The notes beneath the pieces were generated by a model. That model was not told the origin of the DNA and ran no database searches. It saw only the letters and a program-made list of their open reading frames with translations. Shown in pieces: positions 1 to 9,974 of a stretch of DNA of 64,000 bases. The stretch comes from Bidens hawaiensis (lineage: Eukaryota > Streptophyta > Magnoliopsida > Asterales > Asteraceae). Within the stretch, counting starts at the first letter, position 1; each line of letters opens with the position of its first letter. A program made the position numbers and the translations under genes. The stretch spans positions 42,501 through 106,500 of the forward strand of contig JAIQDT010014655.1 of NCBI GenBank assembly GCA_021521415.1, given 5' to 3'.

Positions 1-2
1 AT

Positions 3-146
3 CCGATGCATCTAGTGAACTTGTTGCAAGCTGATCTGCAGGTGCTGAATGAGAAGAAAATCTTTTATATTCCTGCTTGGAAAGACGAAGCGAAGAAATA
101 TCAAAGAATTGTATCAGTTTGTGTACGCGAAGGAGTTCATGCTTGA
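3..146 (+). CDS. 3' end of ORF3 from a left-hand element copy (partial)
   Basis: This is the last 47 codons of the pol-distal ORF (ORF3), entering from outside the window and ending at TGA 144-146. It reads the conserved C-terminus with the motifs DPMHLVNL (its first residue lies before the window), KIFYIPAWKD and VCVREGVHA. By eye it differs from the ORF3 tail at 36687-36829 by about one base. It is followed at the normal distance by a polypurine tract and the LTR at 227. It therefore belongs to an element lying to the left that shares its 3' LTR with the 5' LTR of element A. The function of ORF3 is unknown; see the intact copy at 30921-33713. Confidence 0.85.
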   Translation, partial: PMHLVNLLQADLQVLNEKKIFYIPAWKDEAKKYQRIVSVCVREGVHA

Positions 147-215
147 AGATGAAGATGCAAGGTCGTTGAAGATTACAAGACACGTGTTTGAAGCTAAAGA
201 GATGAAGCTACTGCC

Positions 216-224
216 AAGGGGGAG
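216..224 (+). promoter_or_regulatory. Polypurine tract (plus-strand primer)
   Basis: AAGGGGGAG, followed by TC and the LTR start at 227. It is the standard PPT of this family and is repeated at 36899, 33768, 49997 and (minus strand) 4892. It belongs to the element copy that lies left of the window. Confidence 0.85.
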
Positions 225-226
225 TC

Positions 227-650
227 TGTTGGTGCATGATGTCAGTAGTTCAGTGTCGAGTGTCTGTAATCGTGTTAGTTAGATTTGAGTTTTGTATGTA
301 AGCGAAGTTATCACAAGTTCGCTAGTTATAGGCGAACTTGTGGAACAAGCGAAGTTAGGAACAACTTCGCTTGAACTTACCAGGCGAAGTTGTCGCCTAT
401 ATATTCAGCTAGGTTACGGCTTAGAAGAGGAATTATTGAGAGAGTTGATGTTTTGAGAGTTTGTATTCGAGTCAGAGAGTTTGTACTCAGTGATCATAGT
501 ATCACGTGTTTACGGTTGAAATACAACGTGTGTTTGATTATTGTATCGTGTGTTAGCTCGTATCGTTTTCTATACTTGTAACGTCTCATGTAGGGATTCC
601 GCACCTACGTAGAACGCGATATCTCGTGTAGATCCGGCTGGGAACCTACA
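227..650 (+). repeat. LTR of element A, shared with the left-hand copy
   Basis: A 424-bp LTR that begins TGTTGG and ends CCTACA. A PPT precedes it and a primer binding site follows it, so it serves as 3' LTR for the left copy and 5' LTR for element A. It contains GCGAAGTT/AACTTCGC inverted repeats (about 303-395), then a TATATA box at about 398-403. It pairs with the LTR at 36910-37335, with about 8 substitutions plus a small indel cluster (2-3% divergence by eye). Confidence 0.9.
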
Positions 651-1159
651 ATTGGTATCAGAGCATTTGCTCGATTGTGTGGTTCGGGATTATCACGCGG
701 GTGTAGAAATCGTTCCGTTCGATTATTCGCGGGACGAGTTTTCTGAGTTTTTGTGTCCTACTCACCTCCTACAATCATAAACAACCCATAACACCCTCAC
801 AAACCTCGTAAAATCCAGAAATCTAACCTGCATATTCATCGTGTTCATCAGGCGAAGTTGCCGTCACTGTTCGTAGGGTTTCGGCGAAGATATAAGGTTA
901 AGCGAAGTTATCCACAACTTCGCCTACCTTCTCAAATTCGCTTATCTCAAGCGAAGTTACCCACAACTTCGGCTACTTCACAAGTTCGCTTACCTTAAGC
1001 GAAGTTATACACAACTTCGCCGAATCAGGCGAATTTAAAAAGGAAGCGAAGTTCAGAATGAGCGAAGTTCAGACTTAAGCGAAGTTATCCTCAACTTCGC
1101 CTACAGTACTGTTTAAAATAAAATTTTTATTTTTCGAGTTTCTTTGGGTTTCGTGAAAG
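651..1159 (+). promoter_or_regulatory. Primer binding site and untranslated leader of element A
   Basis: TGGTATCAGAGC at 653-664 matches the 3' end of plant initiator tRNA-Met, the usual copia primer. The rest of the leader is non-coding and packed from about 850 to 1110 with GCGAAGTT and AACTTCGC motifs in both orientations, able to form several short hairpins. The leader ends at the gag ATG (1160). Confidence 0.88.
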
Positions 1160-3772
1160 ATGTCGTCAATCAACATTACGGAACTAGTTAAGATGGAAGT
1201 GGAAGCAGGTTCGGCTACAAAGGCACCGAAGATGCTTAAGAAAACTGATTATGTAGCGTGGAAAGATCGTTTTGAACAATATGTCAAGTACCAATATGCT
1301 AAGATGTGGGTATGCATACAAGATGGTTACATTCCACCTACTACTTAGTATGAGGGTCGTGATCAGATCAAGAAATACAAAGAGATGGAAGAAGAAGAGA
1401 AGAAAATGTATGAGGCCGAAAGCAAAGCTCATGCAGCAATTACAATGGCTCTTCCACAAGAGATTCTGCACACTTTCAGAAAGTATAAAACTGCCAGAGA
1501 GCTTTGGGAAGCGCTTGAAAACCGGTTTGAGGGCAATGTGGGAATTCGTGCATCGAAGATTAAACTTCTAAAAACCCAATTCTCGGTCTTCAAGTATCTG
1601 AAGAATGAATCACTTGATGATATCATCACTAGATATTATCATCTGATGACTGAACTCAGCAACTATTCAATTGTTTACAAAGAAGATGAGATTGTTGAAA
1701 AGCTTCTTGATGCTCTCCCACCGAAATGTGAGATGTATACTGTGTTGAGGACAGAAGACAAAGACTTTGCTGACTATGACCTGGAGACAGCAGTTAACAA
1801 GCTAAGAACGTTTGAACTGAACATGGTACGAAAGGAGACACCAACCGATCAGGTTCAAGATCCGGGTATGTATGGTGCAAAGGTTAACTCAGGATCAAGT
1901 TCGAAAACTGAATCATCTGCTTATTACTCTAAGGGAGAGTCAGGCGCTAGCTCAACACATGAAGGACATGTATCTCTCAACATGAACGGTGATGTGTGCT
2001 TTGTAGCTGGAGGATCAAATGCTTCTCAACCTCAAGCGACCAAGAATAGTTTTTCCCCAAGTGTTTCAAACAACAACTACTCGAAGATGCCCATGAGTGT
2101 TAAATCTGCTGAACAGCAGTTTGCTCTCTATGCATCTTTTATTGCTTCGTATGAGAATTACATTCAGGGTAAGATTGTTGATCCTGCAATTTTGGATGAA
2201 GACTATGATCAGATCGATGCTGATGATCTGGAGGAGATGGATCTGCAGTGGCAGATGGCTATGATTGTGAGAAGGGTTAAGAGGTTCATGAAGAAGACTG
2301 GCAGGAAGTTTGTCGGTGAGAGGCCAGGGTTTGATAAGTCGAAGGTTCGCTGTTACAACTGTCAGCAGAATGGCCACTTTGCAAAAGAGTGCAAAAATGA
2401 ACGTGTAGAACGCAGTCAAAATAGATCTACACAGCAGAGTGGTAGTGGTAATGACTATAGAGCCATGATTTCCAGACAGAACGAGGAGTACAACTGGAAT
2501 CTGCATGTTGAAGAAGTATTTGAACAGGCCAATTTGGCCAACATCGAAACTGCAGATAGTGAGAAGGGAACTGGCGAAAATGAAGCTTACATGGCAGATG
2601 TGGCAGACCAGCTCTCCGAGGTAAGTACCGAACTCCCTTGTACTAAGTGTGAACATCTGTCTGAACAACTGACAACTTTAACTGATCAGTTTGTTAGTTT
2701 GGATGCGCAATTTAAAACATTAAAAGAAGATCATCATTTCACTAAAGCTAGAGAAAATAGTTACAAAGTAAAAATTAAAGCTAGTGAGAAAGATATTAAA
2801 AGTCTTAAAGCAAAGCTTGCTGAAAAAATTCAAATGATTGATCTTAGCTATGAAGTACTAGAAGAGAAAACCAAACTAATAGCTGAAAGGGATAAACAGA
2901 TAGCTGATCACCAGGTGAAAGTGGTGGAACTTAACAGGAAACTTGAGAAATTCAGAAATTCCACCGCTATACTTGATCACCTCGTTAGTGATCAAGGTTC
3001 CCCAGTTAAAAGGGGAGGAATTGGTTATCATGAAGTTCCACCACCTTTCAATCATAATTACACTTATGACCCTAGTAATCAGAAATCTGTCGATGTTGAC
3101 TATGGTCAGACAGTTCCGGTTAAAGTAACGATTAAAGAACCAGAAGTTAGTAAAGGCGAAACAAGTAAGCCTGTTACTAGTGTTAAGATTTCTGCTCCGA
3201 GTCATGTCTCATCAAACTCGAACAAGACATCTGAGTCGAGTGAGACAAAACAAGAGGAAGTGTTACCAAAAAGTGGAGAGAAAGATAAAACACCTGAAAA
3301 GAAGTCTCCACTAAACCCGTATGTCCCACCATATGTGAGACAAACGGACAGTAATACAGCCTCAACATCTAAAACAACTATGGAAAAGAAAATTGAACAC
3401 AGGAGTTGTTTCAGATGTAATCAATTAGGACACCTAGTTGCTGATTGCCCTCTGAAGCAAAGATTCAGAGGTGTGAGGCCTTCGAGAACTGAGAATAGAA
3501 CTAACGGAAATGTTAAAACTGAAAACCCATCAAAATTCAGAAATTGGTCTAATTCAGGTTTTCAAAGAAATAGATCTCAGTTTTTCACTGCTAACAACCA
3601 AACCATAGGTAATAATTCTTTTAATTCTCGAAGGTTTGGATGGCCTCATAGACAATCCACAACAAGGTATCCTGTTAGGACTCACAGAAATTATTATGAT
3701 ACTAACTTTGGATAGCCAAGGTACGGGATGTATCGACTCAAGACCAATTGGTCTTGGGTCCCCAGATTTTAA
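1160..3772 (+). pseudogene. gag: gag of element A, broken by two nonsense codons
   Basis: Gag of a copia element: an N-terminal UBN2/DUF4219-like capsid region (starts MSSINITEL; motifs TDYVAWKDRF, LKTQFSVFKYLKNESLDD), a first CCHC knuckle (CYNCQQNGHFAKEC), a long coiled coil (about 2640-2960) and a second CCHC knuckle (CFRCNQLGHLVADC, about 3409). In-frame TAG codons at 1346-1348 and 3713-3715 interrupt it, and the normal stop is TAA 3770-3772. The start ATG at 1160 matches the start in B, D and E. Unlike B, D and E, gag and pol are in the same frame here, because of an indel between the splice signals. Confidence 0.9.
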
Positions 3773-3793
3773 TCATCTGCTTTAATCGTGCAG
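2621..3793 (+). other. Candidate gag-pol intron (element A)
   Basis: The donor is GAG|GTAAGT after 2620 and the acceptor is CGTGCAG|GAA at 3793/3794. Both fall between codons, so splicing would join Gag residue E to Pol residue E. The same signals occur in B, D and E. The branch-site motif is weaker here (TTAAT rather than CTAAY). This is inferred from sequence; no transcript evidence is available. Confidence 0.55.
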
Positions 3794-4414
3794 GAACAGT
3801 TGAACAGGGCTGCCAACAATCAATGGGTTGTGGATAGCGGCTGTTCCCGGCACATGACGGGTAACAAGAAATTGTTACACGACTGGAAACCTGTTCAAGG
3901 AGGAAGAATGAGTTTCACAGGAGAGAGCGGTGGAAGGATTACCGGAATAGGGACGGTGTCGAATGGAAAGATGACTTTGGAGAAAGTAAATTTTGTTGAA
4001 GAACTGAAGCACAATCTGCTGAGTGTTTCGCAGATCTGTGACAAAGAGTACACCGTACATTTTATAAAGAATGAGGCGATCGTGCTATATCCTGGTTTCA
4101 AGATACCAGAGAATTGGATTGTTATGAAGGCTCCAAGAGTGAAGAATACGTATATCATGGATATGAGGTCGACTGAGATGGCCACAGAAGAATCGTGTCT
4201 TCTGTCAAAAGCAACTGAATCGGAGTCCGAGTTGTGGCATAGGAGAATGGGGCATATTCATCTTCGGAAAATGAACTACCTTGTCAAAAATGGGCTTGTG
4301 CTGGGTGTTCCCTTGAAGAATTTCAACTTTGAAGACAAATGCTTATCATGCAAAAAGGGAAAGCAACACAAGAAATCCCATCTCACCAAGAAGGTCAATT
4401 CAATTGTCAGTACC
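3794..4414 (+). pseudogene. pol: pol of element A, part 1 (protease and integrase zinc domain)
   Basis: Begins with the aspartic protease motif VDSGCSRHMTG and runs through the pre-integrase zinc-binding region (LWHRRMGHIH, then CLSCKKGKQHKKSH). Element B interrupts it after codon 4412-4414. The reading frame resumes exactly at 16967 when B and one copy of GTACC are removed. If the candidate intron is used, translation enters at GAA 3794; otherwise no obvious ATG serves pol. Confidence 0.9.
4410..4414. repeat. Target site duplication of element B, left copy
   Basis: GTACC directly before the LTR at 4415, repeated at 16962-16966 directly after the other LTR. A 5-bp duplication is standard for copia integrase. 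The copies show that B is a clean insertion into A's pol. Confidence 0.95.
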
Positions 4415-4889
4415 TGTAGGTTCCCTGAACGGATCACACGAGATATCTCGATATACACAGGTGCGGAATCCCTGTGTAGATCGTTACGGACGTAGAATAT
4501 TAGCTCACGAACACACGTACACACGATACGAACAAAACTCACGTTATATTGATAACTCGAACCATGTTACTTACAGACTCACGTCAATAGACTCACACGT
4601 AACTGAACTCGATCAACCCAAGCACAAACTGACCAACTGATTAACCTTAAACCGTAAACAATTACACTACTTAAATACACGACAACTTCGCCTCATGCGA
4701 AGTTGTCAATAACTTCGCTCGTTGAACAAGTTCGCCTAGGCGAACTTGTCAACAACTTCGCTTGGTTAACAAGTTCGCCTAAGCGAACTTGTCAACAACT
4801 TCGCTTCTAAACAAACAATTACATAAACAATATTACAGACTCGATTACAGACTTTATACATATGAACTATTGACATCTATGCACCAACA
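4415..4889 (-). repeat. 3' LTR of element B
   Basis: 475 bp; the + strand reads TGTAGG...CCAACA, the reverse complement of a TGTTGG...CCTACA LTR. It contains GCGAAGTT-type inverted repeats at about 4682-4805. It is adjacent to the PPT at 4892-4900, which identifies it as the 3' LTR. Confidence 0.95.
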
Positions 4890-4891
4890 GA

Positions 4892-4900
4892 CTCCCCCTT
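4892..4900 (-). promoter_or_regulatory. Polypurine tract of element B
   Basis: The + strand reads CTCCCCCTT, that is AAGGGGGAG on the coding strand, two bases before the 3' LTR. Confidence 0.88.
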
Positions 4901-4953
4901 GGCAGTAGCTTCATATCTTGATCTTTCAGCTCTTGTCTCGTAATCCTGTATCT

Positions 4954-7785
4954 TCATGCGTGCACTCCTTCTCTCACACACACCGTGACTACTCGCTGAT
5001 ATTTCCTTGCTTCATCCTTCCAAGCAGGAATATAGAATATCTTCTTTTCGTTCAACACTTGCAAATCAGCTTTCGATAAGTTAACAAGATGCATTGGGTC
5101 GTACACCCTCAGCACTTCTTGTTCATCTTCGTCTTACATCACGGCTTCAGCAGTCTGGCAATCAACGTACCACCATTTCAGATTCTTCAACACATCTTGA
5201 GGCATATTCTTCATTGGAACCTCCTTGATGCATCGGATCGGCTTGTACTTCATCACCATCCATGGCTTGCCATCTGCTCTCAATCCCCTCTCTGTATCCT
5301 CCACGAGCTTTCCCTTTTGTGGTTTTAATAGTTCAAACTTCTTTTCTTTTACGCCTTCTTTCCACATAATCTTCTCAATCATTCTCTCCATATTGTTGTC
5401 ACTTCTGTTTATCAGGCCCAACCTGGCCAAATCCTTCACCTCGCATTCTGGCAACGTGTTGAAAGATCTCAACATTCTCTTGAAGTATTGAATGCCATCA
5501 TAACGCTTTACCACAAATAACTTGATCTGTTCATCATAAATCCAACAGATGATACCCTTCTTCGACTCAGCATAGCCTTTAATGTTATAGCTCTTCTTGA
5601 ACATGGCTGGAACAGCAGGCTTCTTGGTCTTGATAAACCAATGAGCACACCCTTCCTTCCACCTAGGCTGCTCCTCCCACTCAGTCTCATCTATCTCAGC
5701 ACTCACCTCGGCTTTCTCAACCTCATGGATCTCGTGTTCAACGTTTTCTTCTACTATCTCCCCCTCTTCTAATCCATCTTCAATCACAATCTGCTCGCCG
5801 ATCTTCTCAATCATATCACTCGGTAGCACATCTTCATCAAACAGCACATCGTCGCTGAACATATCATCATCAAGCTCTTTCAACGCATCAATAACATCAT
5901 CTTCAACCAACACTACATCATCACCAGAACCACCAGCCACGTCAGTAGACTCCCCCTCAGCTGTGGAAGTACCAAGAGCTTCAGAAGTTCTTGGCAGCTC
6001 ACCACCTGCATCTTTCGATGCATTGGGATCATCGTCACGGTCATTCCTCTTCTTCGTTCTGAGCTCGTCGCCCTTACAGCTCATCTCCCCCTGAGATGCC
6101 AAGAACTCCTTCAAGGCATCTATGATTTTCCCATGCTCGACCAGGAGGGATGCCTGTAGTTGATTTGCTTCCACTAGGCTTTGAATAGTCTTTGATTGTT
6201 CTGCCACAATCCGCTCTGGTGAAGCTATTCTTTCTGAATCTGACATTGGCGAAGGCGAGACTCCAGAAGCAGGCTTAACCGCAGGTGGTATCATACCTGA
6301 TAACCCTGCAGCTGTGACAACCGTTGACTCCACAAAACGAGCAGCTACCACCGATTGAGTAAGCGTTGGCGGCGGTAGAGACACGATCTCCGGAGTCGAC
6401 GTCTGGATGATAGTGGTGGATGGAATGCCAGCCGTTGATGTAGCCACCACGGGAACATCCGCAGCGCTTGTACTCGTCACCTGTACAGAAGAAGGAACAA
6501 TGGACATACCAGACAGTGCGGCCGGAGCAAATCGTACAGTCTTTGAAGTCTCTCCAGCTCCCATGCCAGCACCTGTCCTCTCCCGTCTTGATCTTCTAAT
6601 CAGCTTATGAATGTCCTATTCTTCTTCCGACTCATCATCATCCTCTGTTCTCTTCCTCTTCCCAATCGTTCTTTCTCGAGACACCATCAACCGTCTCCCC
6701 TCATTCATAATCTCGTCCAAATCGGAGTCAGCCATCGACGTGGCTGCTCTAGTCATACTCACACCCAAACTCTGTGCAGCTGAGACTTGCACCTCTTCCA
6801 CATGATCCATATCAAAATAGCCTTGACCTCCAAAAACAGCGTCAAGGTCTATATCCTCAGCAGTTGATATAACAGGCACAGCAGGAGCAGAAACAGCTTG
6901 AGTTGCTCTTGCCTGTTGCGGTTGAGGATCTCTGAACTCGTCCCCGCCAGCAGGAACATACTCTGGGTTGATTAAAAACCCAAATAGAGGAGTATGCCTG
7001 GGACGACGTTCAGGATTGCTCCTCGCACTTGACGTGCGGCACTGAGCAAAGATACGTTTGCTCACTGATTCGACGTATCTAATCGGGCGTCTCTGAGGTA
7101 GAGCCGGAGCAACATGGTTCAATATCATCTGTAAAAAGCGTGGGTACATGATGAACCGCTCCCGAGACATCGCCCTTCTTTGCCTGTCTATCTCGTAAAA
7201 GACCATTTGGCTGAAACTATAACGCTTGTTATAGGTCAGTGCAGTCATAGCAGACTGCATGGTCGCACCCATGCCATCTGTGCCCGCCTTCCTCCCCGAC
7301 ATGCACACGATCATGACGTGCATGAGGAAGCGCCACTGGTCTAGAAGGAAACCCTTCCTCCTCTGGGTATCTCCTAATGGACCAGAGTAGCCCATTCGAA
7401 GAAACGCTCCATCATGAAAAGGAGCTACGAACTCTGTAGGATCGTCTCGAGTCTCCTCACCAAATCGTAGCGCCACCCGGATCTGTTCAGAATTGAACTG
7501 AACTACTTGATTGTTCACCGTTGCTCTCATCACCGGGGGCTCCACACGGCAATCATATTCTACCGTCTGCCAGAAGTCTTCAATATTCGGCAGAGATATC
7601 GGCAACGTGTTGGTAATCGCGTGAAAAATCCTCGAGCGCAGGAGGAACGTGATAATCTCGCGGTAGTCGTCCACACCGCTCGCCTCTGGGTCAAGAGTGA
7701 TGTACATATTGTGACCCGGGAAAAACTGTCTCTGATTGTCACCATCATCGCCTCCTGCACCACCAGCACCCGCTATCGCAGCCAT
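4954..7785 (-). pseudogene. ORF3 of element B, two nonsense codons
   Basis: A 944-codon frame from ATG 7785 (MAAIAGAG, Gly/Asp-rich start) to TGA 4954-4956 on the minus strand, without frameshift. In-frame TAG at 6616-6618 and TAA at 5134-5136 cut it into three pieces. It carries the helical N-terminal region (motifs FWQTVEYD, LLDQWRFLMHV, MSGRKAGTDG), a low-complexity acidic middle and the conserved C-terminal domain (AHWFIKTKKPAVP, KSYNIKGYAE, LARLGLINR). The start is fixed by conservation with D and E and by the AG two bases upstream. Function unknown; not Env-like, since no signal peptide or membrane segment is seen. Confidence 0.88.
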
Positions 7786-9974
7786 ATCTGCAACAAACTA
7801 ACCAAGTTAGAACGACACAAAGACATAGCACAAGTTCGCTTTGTTACCATGAGCGAAGTTGTGATAAACTCTGTATAGGCGAAGTTAAAGTTGAGGCGAA
7901 GTTGGGAACAACTTCGCTTCAGCTTTAAGTTCGTCTAATTAAAACTAAGTAAAATTGATCTTAGGCGAAGTTAATGTTAACTTCGCCTCATCACAACATC
8001 GCCTCAGGCGAATTTAAGTTCTGGGCGAAGTTACGGATAACTTCGCCTCAGGCGAATTTAAGTTTCGGGCGAAGTTACGGATAACTTCGCCACAGGCGAA
8101 CTTAAGCTCCAGGCGAAGTTACAGATAACTTCGCCTAAACCCTAACTTCGCCTGAATCTGAATCGGCGACAGTGAGATTCATGGAACAACGTGCAGTTGA
8201 TGATTCGGCTAGTTTTAGACGATTAAGCACACGTAAACACAAGTTTTAAGGACATGTTGACGATCATTAGAGTGTTTAACACGTAAAAAAAACACAAGTT
8301 AAGAGAATCGGTTTCCAAACCGATTGGTTCGAGGTTAATAACCGGGTCGAAACGACCCTTGATTAGCATGAACGACCTTATCATATATGATAAAACAACA
8401 TCCGAACCTTTGATCGGTGAAAAAATCGGAATAAAAACACGTAATCGAGGTTAAATATCAAGTTCGCCGGAGAATAAGTGATCTGTGGATACAAGTTCGC
8501 TGATTGAATGAACAGTGAGACCTTTGAACATCCTTTTATAGAGGCTCTGTTATACAGGCGAAGTTACGAATAACTTCGCCTAGGCGAAGTTATTCACAAC
8601 TTCGCCTGTTCAACAACATCGCCTAAATATTTACAAAATCAAACCTTATAATTTTAACAATTTTCCAATTAAGTTATAAAGCTTTCCAAGAAGAAATAAA
8701 TATCATGATCAATTCTAAGTAACCAGTTAAAAAATCATAAAACTATCTAAGTACAAAGAACGTAAAAAAATTTAAAGTATAAGGGATCAAATTTCAGTCT
8801 CGATAGGGACTGCTACGTTTTAGAAAAGATCCGAACAGGAATCATACTAACTACGTGACTGTCACATAGATCCGTGTTTAGCTGTATTATGACATATAGA
8901 GATAGGTTGTAAGCAGGTAATATACTTAAGATGGTTTTCATCGTTTCTGTGATACGAGTTAGGTTCAATTAATCCTTAAAATTTAAGTGGGCAACAACTC
9001 AGAAATATTGATGCCTCCTATCTATCCTCAAAGCGTATTTGGCTTTCCCCAAGTCATCTCGAATTGACTTCGACCCATAGTGTCTGATTAAATATGTATG
9101 TACTCTTCTTCTGGTTCCCGTTCTTCTTCTTACTCTAAGATAGAGAAGTCTTGATATAGTGAACTCTAAAATGTTTCAATAACTCACATTTTTTTTTTTT
9201 TTTGATAAACTTAACATAGACTTCAGAGTAGTAACCAACTGCAAGTCCCGAATCTGGATCACTGCAGTATCTTGAAACGCTATCTTCACGGGACTCAGAA
9301 CACACATGGGCTCGTGTATGACTGGGTAATCGCTTTTCTGCCTATCATTCGGAAAGATATATGTGAAGACACGCAAAACTCTTAAGGAGTTTCCACGTAA
9401 AATCAAGTAAAATTAGTTTGTATCACATCTACTTTTACGCACCATAAAAAGTTACCTTGACATACAATGATTGTCCTAAAGCCTTTTAAGCCTAATAACA
9501 TCACTAGTTAAGCACACAGAATTAGTATATCTATCATCTTCCAAGGTTGGATCAATTTTCCGGTTAACATAGCTAACGAACTTCTTACGAAGTAACAGAC
9601 TTGAAAAGTAATTTCATTTCCCTTTTCTTTTTCAAAATTTAAACAAAAATCGCCCCGACCAAAACAAAGTCTTCAGGTAAACGGCTATCCCGAAGATCCA
9701 ATGGATCAGCTGGACCGACCACATACTAGTATGTGTCCTTCTAACTAAGTATGATCGACTAATTTTAAGCGAAAGAAAGAAAAACTCATCATAAACCGCC
9801 CCGGTCACTATCAGTAATCTGGTTAATGGCTATCCTCAAAATCTACAAGCAGAAAGTGAGGACCAAAACATATCCGAAGACAAGTCCTTCAAACTAATGT
9901 AACCGACATAATTTTAAGCGATTAGTGACGTTTTTTTTTTTTTTTTTTTGAATAAATAAACAAGAAAAACATGG
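7786..9974 (-). promoter_or_regulatory. Pol-ORF3 spacer of element B with internal promoter
   Basis: About 2.2 kb without a gene. Reading on the minus strand: a 19-A tract soon after the pol stop (9931-9949), then sequence conserved with A, D and E, then paired GCGAAGTT palindromes (about 8556-8607), a TATAAAA box at 8534-8540, and more palindromes (about 7840-8140). It ends with a CAG acceptor-like site (AG at 7788-7789) two bases before the ORF3 ATG. The arrangement suggests a separate ORF3 transcript, possibly spliced. Confidence 0.65.

Noticed and set aside
390..581. Short ORFs inside the LTRs (for example 390-581, 22112-22351, 34019-34216)
   Set aside because: They lie within LTR sequence, differ between subfamilies and overlap promoter and terminator functions; no sign of coding.
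653..664. tRNA gene at the TGGTATCAGAGC sites
   Set aside because: Only the 12-13 nt complement of the tRNA-iMet 3' end is present; these are primer binding sites.
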